From Moraxellaceae bacterium (GTDB lineage: Bacteria; Pseudomonadota; Gammaproteobacteria; Pseudomonadales; Ketobacteraceae): a DNA stretch of 7,098 bases. The notes beneath the pieces are model-generated. The model worked only from the letters and a program-made list of their open reading frames with translations. It was not told where the DNA came from and ran no database searches. The position numbers were made by a program, and so were the translations under genes. Within the stretch, counting starts at the first letter, position 1. Each line of letters begins with the position of its first letter. The stretch covers positions 1 to 7,098 of the forward strand of contig NVVG01000222.1 in assembly GCA_002402125.1 (NCBI GenBank), given 5' to 3'. Below, one piece after another: positions 5,674-7,098 of this stretch.

Positions 5674-5943
5674 GACAATCACACTTCACTCAAAGAATTA
5701 GTTCATTACGGACTTCTACCTCCAAAGTATCAAAATGTTATTCCTAGGACGAACATTCATCGCTGGAAACATGATCACATGGAACGATATGTCGGATCTG
5801 AAATGAACAAAATTGCTGACAATCATACGGAGTTAATCCAAACACTCAACCAATATCCGCGTATGTTCTATGCAGCGCTGCGGAGAATAACCATTCTATT
5901 CTCCGCAAAAAATACGGATATTAATTGTGTATTCTCCGCATAA
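5674..5943 (+). pseudogene. Probable transposase N-terminal (HTH) remnant
   Basis: A frame without a usable upstream ATG is open from 5674 to TAA 5941-5943. Its part up to about 5877 looks like real protein: HYGLLPPKYQNVIPRTNIHR, then WKHDHMERYVGSEM and 'IADNHTELIQTLNQYPRMF'. This resembles the helix-turn-helix opening of Bacteroidota transposases with an integrase core (LLP...IPxSTIxRW...GxE). The assignment is from memory. The catalytic domain is absent, and the likeness ends exactly where the Fic operator region begins (5880), so an old insertion or deletion joined the two. The frame after 5877 reads through the operator repeats and is probably meaningless. Confidence 0.4.
5880..5939. promoter_or_regulatory. 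Operator-like triple repeat upstream of Fic gene
   Basis: TATTCTCCGC occurs three times: inverted at 5880-5889, and direct at 5897-5906 and 5930-5939. The first two form a perfect 10-bp inverted repeat with a 7-base gap. The third sits between the -33 and -7 promoter elements, where a bound protein would block RNA polymerase. The likely binder is the winged helix at the end of the Fic protein itself (autoregulation). This is inference from position and symmetry. Confidence 0.6.
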
Positions 5944-5955
5944 CATCTATTTTTG
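5925..5955 (+). promoter_or_regulatory. Bacteroidota-type promoter of Fic gene
   Basis: TATTTTTG at 5948-5955 fits the -7 consensus TAnnTTTG exactly. TTG at 5925-5927 lies 20 bases upstream, the right distance for the -33 element. Transcription would start only a few bases before ATG 5968, giving a very short leader without a Shine-Dalgarno sequence, as is common in this phylum. Confidence 0.6.
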
Positions 5956-5967
5956 GTAAAAAACTTT

Positions 5968-7074
5968 ATGTATATCCACCAAAAACCAAATTGGCCAGAT
6001 TTCATTTGGGATAGTAACAGACTCCTAAAACTAGTCGGTAGAGTTCGTAACCAACAGGGAAGACTATTGGGGAAAATGGAATCCCTTGGGTTCGAACTAA
6101 AAGAGGAAGCAGTCTTAGAAACATTAACGACTGACGTAATTGAATCGAGTAAAATTGAAGGTGAGCTTCTAAATACTGATGAAGTTAGGTCATCAGTCGC
6201 TCGAAGATTAGGTATGTCAGAATACGGTTTAGTTACATCTAGTAGAGATATTGAAGGTGTTGTAGAAATGATGCTTGATGCAACACAAAAGTTTAATGAT
6301 CAATTAACACATGATCGATTTTTTTCTTGGCACTCTGCTCTTTTTCCTTCTGGAAGAAGTGGAATGACTAAAATTACTATTGGCGACTATAGAAAAGATG
6401 ACGCTGGCCCAATGCAAGTTATTTCAGGAGCTATGGGAAAAGAGAAAGTACACTTTCAAGCTCCCCAATCTAGGTTGGTTATTGAAGAAATGACGCGATT
6501 TATTCAATGGTTCAATTCAGACAAAGATACTGATCCGGTAATTTGTGCCGCAATTGCACATTTGTGGTTTGTTACGATTCACCCTATGGATGATGGAAAT
6601 GGTCGTATGGCTCGAGCAATTGCAGATATGCAACTTGCTAGGGCAGATCAATCAAATCAACGTTTCTACAGTATGTCAAGTCAAATAGAAAAAGACAAGA
6701 AAACATACTATAAAATTCTAGAAGATACACAGAAAGGAAGTTTAGATATCACAAACTGGATAGAGTGGTTTCTAGACTGCTTACTTAAAGCTCTAAACTC
6801 GACAGAAGTTAATCTTTCAAAAGTTTTTGTTAAAGCAAAGTTCTGGGATATTCATCGTGATACTGTCCTAAATAATCGACAACACGATATGATAAACAAG
6901 TTACTAGGTGACTTTTTTGGTAAATTATCAACAAGTAAATACGCAAAAATATGTAAGTGCTCTCAAGACACCGCTCACAGAGATATTAAAGACTTAATTA
7001 CTAAAAACGTCATGATTCAAGACCATGCAGGCGGTAGAAGCACTAATTACAAATTAATCCTACCTGAACTTTAA
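5968..7074 (+). CDS. Fic-family AMP-transferase-type protein with N-terminal inhibitory helix and winged helix
   Basis: ATG 5968 gives MYIHQKPNWPDFIWD, the usual opening of the Fic subfamily with a DUF4172 N-terminus; the frame is open back to TTG 5953, but that lies in the -7 box. SSKIEGE at 60-66 fits the inhibitory motif (S/T)xxxE(G/N), whose Glu blocks the active site, so this is a class II Fic that is self-inhibited until released. The Fic motif HPMDDGNGR is at 205-213, with catalytic His205 and Met in place of the common Phe at 207. 'YRKDDAGPMQVISG' (141-154) is the flap region that docks the target. Residues about 310-368 form a winged helix (SKYAKICKCSQDTAHRDIKDL ... GRSTNYKL) able to bind DNA. 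The product is 368 residues, intact and cytosolic. It probably attaches AMP from ATP to target proteins; the target is unknown. It is likely autorepressed through the 5880-5939 repeats. Confidence 0.9.
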   Translation: MYIHQKPNWPDFIWDSNRLLKLVGRVRNQQGRLLGKMESLGFELKEEAVLETLTTDVIESSKIEGELLNTDEVRSSVARRLGMSEYGLVTSSRDIEGVVEMMLDATQKFNDQLTHDRFFSWHSALFPSGRSGMTKITIGDYRKDDAGPMQVISGAMGKEKVHFQAPQSRLVIEEMTRFIQWFNSDKDTDPVICAAIAHLWFVTIHPMDDGNGRMARAIADMQLARADQSNQRFYSMSSQIEKDKKTYYKILEDTQKGSLDITNWIEWFLDCLLKALNSTEVNLSKVFVKAKFWDIHRDTVLNNRQHDMINKLLGDFFGKLSTSKYAKICKCSQDTAHRDIKDLITKNVMIQDHAGGRSTNYKLILPEL

Positions 7075-7098
7075 TCTACTTAACATAAAGTGAGTTAT

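Noticed and set aside
5604..5747. 47-codon frame with a GGAGG sequence at 5591-5595
   Set aside because: The phylum rarely uses Shine-Dalgarno sites, the protein has no recognisable features, and the better reading of this DNA is the overlapping transposase-like frame.
7078..7098. ACTTAAC ... GTTAT after the Fic gene as the start of another attC-like site
   Set aside because: ACTTAAC fits RYYYAAC, but only 9 bases lie between the boxes, no L stem is present, and the window ends.
1..7098. CRISPR array, tRNA or rRNA genes
   Set aside because: No regularly spaced direct repeats, no tRNA arm sequences and no rRNA-like segments were seen.

Overview
The window looks like chromosomal DNA from a Flavobacteriia-type Bacteroidota. 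The DNA is AT-rich. One protein ends in a type IX secretion (T9SS, CHU_C-type) sorting domain. A perfect Bacteroidota -7 box (TAnnTTTG) precedes the rightmost gene, and starts generally lack Shine-Dalgarno sequences. No rRNA, tRNA or CRISPR was seen.

Layout. (1) 1-102: the broken N-terminus of a ParE/RelE-type toxin on the + strand, fused head-on to a truncated leucine-rich-repeat gene. (2) About 100-5177: six unrelated genes, all on the minus strand. In transcription order they are a LamG/T9SS secreted protein, a barstar-domain protein, a uridine phosphorylase, a DUF6624-like secreted protein, a 186-residue protein with a C-terminal membrane segment, and the truncated LRR protein. Each junction between them holds a different but similarly built imperfect hairpin of 59-138 bp. 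(3) 5107-5967: about 860 bases without an intact gene, holding a 30-bp palindrome, several hairpins, a strong bidirectional terminator, a probable transposase remnant, and a promoter overlapped by operator-like repeats. (4) 5968-7074: a complete Fic-family (AMP-transferase type) gene on the + strand.

The main result is that region 2 behaves like an integron gene-cassette array without a visible integrase. All five junction hairpins have attC architecture: an outer R box (R' of GTTRRRY type; one, GTTAGGC, is canonical), a short unpaired spacer, an L stem sometimes with one extra base on the R'' side, and a variable loop. The outer 10-base arms pair better across each gene than within each hairpin: 10/10, 10/10, 10/10, 8/10 and 8/10 across genes, against 9, 5, 5, 7 and 6 within sites. 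This is what is expected if each gene plus its downstream hairpin was once a circle opened at G^TT. The gene mix also fits an adaptive cassette pool: orphan immunity-like proteins, secreted proteins, a stray metabolic enzyme and a toxin remnant. The array seems to end at 5177, where the last core site differs from the others and abuts the 30-bp palindrome.

The Fic gene is probably a separate, self-regulated unit: three copies of a TATTCTCCGC half-site overlap its promoter, and the protein carries a C-terminal winged helix.
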